Positions 14,353 to 17,170 of a DNA stretch of 17,170 bases are shown piece after piece. The notes under the pieces are model-generated. The model saw only the letters and a program-made list of their open reading frames with translations. It was not told the DNA's origin and searched no databases. Position numbers and translations under genes: made by a program. The first letter of the stretch is position 1. Every line of letters begins with the position of its first letter. Source of the stretch: Roseiflexaceae bacterium UBA965 (GTDB lineage: Bacteria > Chloroflexota > Chloroflexia > Chloroflexales > Roseiflexaceae). The stretch spans positions 2,339-19,508 of the forward strand of contig DBCF01000111.1 of NCBI GenBank assembly GCA_002292925.1, written 5' to 3'.

Positions 14353-14859
14353 TCAACGAAACACCACAATCCGCAACGCCTGTTGTAAGGGCTCAGGGAC
14401 AAACATCAACACTACACCACCAAACATATACACACACAAATTGACCATACTCGATTCCCGCAACATATCAACCCATACTTGATTGGGGAAGGCTGCCATC
14501 ACAAGTAATACCATCACACTCAAAAGCACTGCTTGGAGCGTCCCCAACAATGCCCCAATAATATGATCAACCCAGCCAAGTGCAATCAATCCATAATAAT
14601 GCTGAATGAGCGACGCCATCAGACTCGCACTGCCACTCACCGCCATCATTATTAACAACACCGCTGTTAGCATCGCAACTGCATCATCGGCAATCATGCC
14701 CTGCAACACATCTGCCACACTTGAGGCAAATCGACTTGCCATCACAATACTCGCAAGTAACCCGGTGACTGCAAGTAATTGTCGGATCGCACCCCAATAA
14801 AATCCCAGTGTCGTAAACAGTACGATGATTATAATAATTACAAGATCAACAGTGATCAT
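14353..14859 (-). CDS. CvpA-family membrane protein
   Basis: A 168-aa integral membrane protein with about four hydrophobic segments (roughly 3-25, 29-50, 61-86 and 98-125) plus a hydrophobic stretch near 138-152. The pattern DLVIIIIIVLFTTLGFYWGA near the N-terminus and LGWVDHIIGALLGTLQAVLL in the middle match the CvpA / colicin V production family (usual length about 160-180 aa). E. coli CvpA is needed for colicin V release and linked to envelope stress; the role here is unknown. A GAGAGG site lies 12 nt before ATG, a rather long spacing. First gene of the run with rsfS and the small membrane gene, behind a TGGTATACT promoter. Confidence 0.85.
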   Translation of the reverse strand: MITVDLVIIIIIVLFTTLGFYWGAIRQLLAVTGLLASIVMASRFASSVADVLQGMIADDAVAMLTAVLLIMMAVSGSASLMASLIQHYYGLIALGWVDHIIGALLGTLQAVLLSVMVLLVMAAFPNQVWVDMLRESSMVNLCVYMFGGVVLMFVPEPLQQALRIVVFR

Positions 14860-14901
14860 TGGACGCTGTTGCCTCTCTCATCAGCAACGGTATTGTTGGT
14901 A

Positions 14902-14910
14902 AGTATACCA
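14902..14910 (-). promoter_or_regulatory. Extended -10 promoter for cvpA-rsfS
   Basis: Minus-strand TGGTATACT, identical to the box of the GHMP kinase gene. A start near 14895 gives a leader of about 36 nt to ATG 14859. The upstream sequence is AT-rich, with no clear -35. Confidence 0.5.
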
Positions 14911-14975
14911 TGTTTTATGTTAATTTAATTCGCTAAAACTACCGTGTTTTATAAAAATAAATACACAAAAAAACA

Positions 14976-15027
14976 TTATGTCTGTAAAAAATATGTATAT
15001 AATATATATATTTTTACACAGACATAA
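14976..15027. repeat. 52-bp AT-rich imperfect palindrome
   Basis: The perfect 10-bp arms TTATGTCTGT (14976-14985) and ACAGACATAA (15018-15027) enclose an AT-only-like core that is itself largely self-complementary (AAAAAATAT against ATATTTTT). It directly abuts the dnaK terminator stem. It may be a second terminator hairpin, a cruciform-prone site or an operator. Confidence 0.55.
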
Positions 15028-15057
15028 ACGGCACGGTACACTTGGTACCGTGCCGTT
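15027..15057 (-). terminator. Terminator hairpin after dnaK
   Basis: A perfect 13-bp stem: AACGGCACGGTAC (15027-15039) and GTACCGTGCCGTT (15045-15057) with a 5-nt loop, 20 nt past the dnaK stop. On the minus strand it runs into TTTATGT, a modest T run. It separates dnaK from cvpA. Confidence 0.8.
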
Positions 15058-15077
15058 CTCGAATTTATCGGGCCGAT

Positions 15078-16949
15078 TTAGTCGACGGTATATTGGCCAT
15101 CAACCACATCGCCATCTGCAGGTGGCTTGCCCGAACCATCACCGGAATTAGCGGCAGTGGCTTGTTGGGTAGCTTGACCCATCAACTGGGCAAGTTCTTC
15201 GCCTGTGCTCTTCATCAACGATTCGTTTTCGTTGGCGATGGCAGTACGCAATTCGGCAATGACGGTGCGAATTTTTTCGGCGAGGGTCGCATCGATTTTG
15301 TCAGCCAAATCATTGAGTGATTTTTCGCTGTCATAAGCCATGCTATCCGAACGATTCTTGAGTTCGATCATTTCACGTTTGCGGCGATCGTCTTCGGCGT
15401 GGGATTGGGCATCACGTACCATGCGCTCGACTTCGTCTTTGTTGAGATTGGTGCTGGCGGTGATGGTAATGCGTTGTTCCTTGCTGGTGGCTTGGTCTTT
15501 GGCCGACACATTGAGGATACCGTTGGCATCGATGTCGAAGGTGACTTCGATTTTTGGCATACCACGGGGTGCAGACGGGATGCCTTCGAGGCGGAAGCGC
15601 CCCAAGGTCATGTTGTCACTGGCCAAATCACGCTCGCCTTGCAAGATGTGGATGTCGACAGCGGTTTGACTGTCGGCAGCCGTCGAGAAAATCTCGCTCT
15701 TGCGGGTCGGGATGGTGGTGTTGCGCTCGATCAAGCGGGTCATCACGCCACCCAAGGTTTCGACACCGAGGGACAACGGCGTCACGTCGAGCAATACGAC
15801 ATCTTTGATGTCGCCGCCCAACACACCGGCTTGGATGGCGGCACCGATGGCCACCACTTCGTCGGGGTTGACGCTCTTGTTGGGCTCTTTGTTGGTGAGC
15901 TTGCGCACCAATTCTTGCACCACCGGCATACGGGTCGAACCACCCACCAACACTACTTCGTCGAGGGCGCTGGCTTGCAAACCGGCGTCGCGCAAGGCCT
16001 GGATGACAGGGTTCTTGAGGCGCTCAGTCAATTCGGCCGTGAGTTGCTCAAACTTGGCCCGTGACAAACGCATCTGCAAGTGCTTGGGACCGCTGGCGTC
16101 AGCCGTGATAAAGGGCAAATTGAGCTCGGTTTCGGACATATTCGAAAGTTCGATTTTGGCCTTTTCGGCGGCTTCTTTGAGGCGTTGGAGCGCTTGGCGA
16201 TCTTTGCCCAAATCGATGCCTTGGTCTTTGCGGAACTCGTCGATCATCCAGACTACCACGCGCTGGTCGTAGTCGTCGCCGCCGAGGTGGGTGTCACCAT
16301 TGGTAGCTTTGACTTCGACGACGCCATCGCCCACTTCGAGCACTGACACGTCAAACGTACCACCACCAAGGTCAAAGACCAAAATGGTTTCGTCCTTCTT
16401 TTTGTCGAGCCCATATGCCAAGGCGGCAGCAGTTGGTTCGTTGATGATACGCAACACTTCGAGGCCTGCGATTTTGCCGGCGTCTTTGGTGGCTTGGCGT
16501 TGGCTGTCATTGAAGTAGGCAGGTACGGTGATGACGGCTTTGGTAACTGGCTCACCCAAATAGGCTTCGGCATCGGCCTTGAGTTTCTGCAAGACCATGG
16601 CGGAAATTTCTTGGGGGGCGTATTCTTTGCTGGTGTTGCTCGAAACGATACGGACATCGTTGCGGCTACCTTGGTTGACTTTGTAGGGCACCATTTCGCG
16701 TTCTTGGTTGATTTCGTCGTAGGTGCGGCCGATAAAGCGTTTGATGGAATAAAGGGTGTTTTCGGCGTTAATGGTGGCTTGGCGTTTGGCGGTTTGACCG
16801 ACTAAGCGTTCGCCGCTCTTGGTGAATGCCACAATCGACGGGGTGGTGCGATTGCCTTCGGAACTGGGGATGACAACCGCATCGCCACCTTCCATCACGG
16901 CAACACAAGAATTCGTCGTGCCTAAGTCAATTCCAACAATCTTACTCAT
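15078..16949 (-). CDS. dnaK: Molecular chaperone DnaK (Hsp70)
   Basis: ATP-driven chaperone that binds exposed hydrophobic segments; works with DnaJ and GrpE. The 623 aa are full length. The ATPase domain covers about 1-380 (IVGIDLGTTNSCVAVMEGG, AVITVPAYFNDSQRQATKDA, INEPTAAALAYGLD, LVFDLGGGTFDVSVLEVGDG, VVLVGGSTRMP). The linker is DVVLLDVTPLSLGVETLGG, then the substrate-binding domain and the helical lid. The tail is polar and ends GDVVDGQYTVD, not the more usual acidic DVVDADFEEV-type end. The start ATG 16949 has GAGGGG 12 nt upstream, a long spacing. No grpE or dnaJ is adjacent on the downstream side, and the 220 bp upstream hold a promoter rather than a gene, so dnaK looks monocistronic here. 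Confidence 0.98.
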   Translation of the reverse strand: MSKIVGIDLGTTNSCVAVMEGGDAVVIPSSEGNRTTPSIVAFTKSGERLVGQTAKRQATINAENTLYSIKRFIGRTYDEINQEREMVPYKVNQGSRNDVRIVSSNTSKEYAPQEISAMVLQKLKADAEAYLGEPVTKAVITVPAYFNDSQRQATKDAGKIAGLEVLRIINEPTAAALAYGLDKKKDETILVFDLGGGTFDVSVLEVGDGVVEVKATNGDTHLGGDDYDQRVVVWMIDEFRKDQGIDLGKDRQALQRLKEAAEKAKIELSNMSETELNLPFITADASGPKHLQMRLSRAKFEQLTAELTERLKNPVIQALRDAGLQASALDEVVLVGGSTRMPVVQELVRKLTNKEPNKSVNPDEVVAIGAAIQAGVLGGDIKDVVLLDVTPLSLGVETLGGVMTRLIERNTTIPTRKSEIFSTAADSQTAVDIHILQGERDLASDNMTLGRFRLEGIPSAPRGMPKIEVTFDIDANGILNVSAKDQATSKEQRITITASTNLNKDEVERMVRDAQSHAEDDRRKREMIELKNRSDSMAYDSEKSLNDLADKIDATLAEKIRTVIAELRTAIANENESLMKSTGEELAQLMGQATQQATAANSGDGSGKPPADGDVVDGQYTVD

Positions 16950-17062
16950 GGTGTGTAAATACCCCTCTTATAATTAAATTTGCCGTACAGTCGCATCATC
17001 GTGATATGCGTTGATGACGCTGGGTAATTCGCACCGTATCAGTACGAATCCGGTATGTTTTA

Positions 17063-17090
17063 ATTGTAGCGAATTCAGGCGCATCTGCAA
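17063..17090 (-). promoter_or_regulatory. Candidate promoter for dnaK
   Basis: Minus-strand TTGCAG (17085-17090), 16 nt, then TACAAT (17063-17068). The -10 is good and the -35 matches only TTG. It would give a leader of about 105 nt. A GAGTGCTA (17091-17098) beside the -35 resembles one arm of the HrcA-binding CIRCE element, but the other arm is missing. Confidence 0.45.
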
Positions 17091-17112
17091 TAGCACTCAT
17101 ATTAGAAATGTG

Positions 17113-17170
17113 TATGAAGTGAAGGAGGAAGTATAAAGGCGGAAGTAGGAAGTGAAGTAGGAAGTGAAGT
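17113..17170. repeat. GGAAGTGAAGTA tandem repeat block running off the window
   Basis: A purine-rich block upstream of dnaK, with a 12-bp unit GGAAGTGAAGTA (17148-17159) repeated at 17160-17170 up to the window edge, preceded by degenerate variants. It is the reverse complement of the ACTTC theme at 15-38 and 2394-2441. Its true length is unknown because it is cut off. Confidence 0.65.

Noticed and set aside
17091..17116. Possible complete CIRCE element upstream of dnaK
   Set aside because: Only one arm (GAGTGCTA on the minus strand) is present. At the 9-nt spacing the partner position matches the TTAGCACTC arm at about three bases.

Overview
The window reads as chromosomal, mostly housekeeping DNA from a mid-GC bacterium. 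My best guess is Chloroflexota, perhaps Herpetosiphon-like. This is an inference from gene order, protein style and runs of degenerate ACTTC repeats between genes; no rRNA or marker comparison was possible. No tRNA, rRNA, CRISPR array, transposase or phage gene is visible.

Layout, left to right. (1) 41-2100, minus: a 7TMR-DISM sensor histidine kinase split into two reading frames that overlap by 4 nt. It looks more AT-rich than its neighbours and has ACTTC-type repeats on both sides. (2) A divergent spacer of about 440 bp with hairpins, repeats and the pth leader. (3) pth, plus, converging on a GHMP sugar kinase, minus, with a shared bidirectional terminator between them. (4) A minus-strand pair, nfo followed by an M24 metallopeptidase, overlapping by 11 nt. 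(5) A plus-strand run: an unrecognised 207-aa protein, lspA and rluD. (6) A tight plus-strand run behind its own promoter: HDAC-family deacetylase, hisH, hisA, a 370-aa coiled-coil protein, hisF and a fused MoaD-MoaE protein. It has 2-8 nt overlaps or gaps and ends at a 17-bp bidirectional terminator. (7) A convergent minus-strand run: cvpA, rsfS and a 59-aa membrane protein. (8) dnaK, minus, apparently monocistronic, with a promoter upstream and a strong hairpin downstream.

How the genes work together. HisH and HisF form imidazole-glycerol-phosphate synthase, and HisA makes its substrate. The unrecognised coiled-coil gene between hisA and hisF is translationally coupled to them, as is the deacetylase in front of hisH. 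LspA (lipoprotein maturation), RluD, Pth, RsfS (ribosome and translation upkeep), Nfo (DNA repair) and DnaK are core functions. The MoaD-MoaE fusion supplies the sulfur-transfer step of molybdopterin synthesis.

The most notable signals are: the frameshifted sensor kinase; the coiled-coil gene inside the his cluster; the MoaD-MoaE fusion with an internal Gly-Gly; a recurrent extended -10 motif, TGNTATACT, at four promoters with 25-40 nt leaders; mutually exclusive hairpins in the pth leader; and a 52-bp AT-rich palindrome beside the dnaK terminator. I found no clear defence or mobile system.
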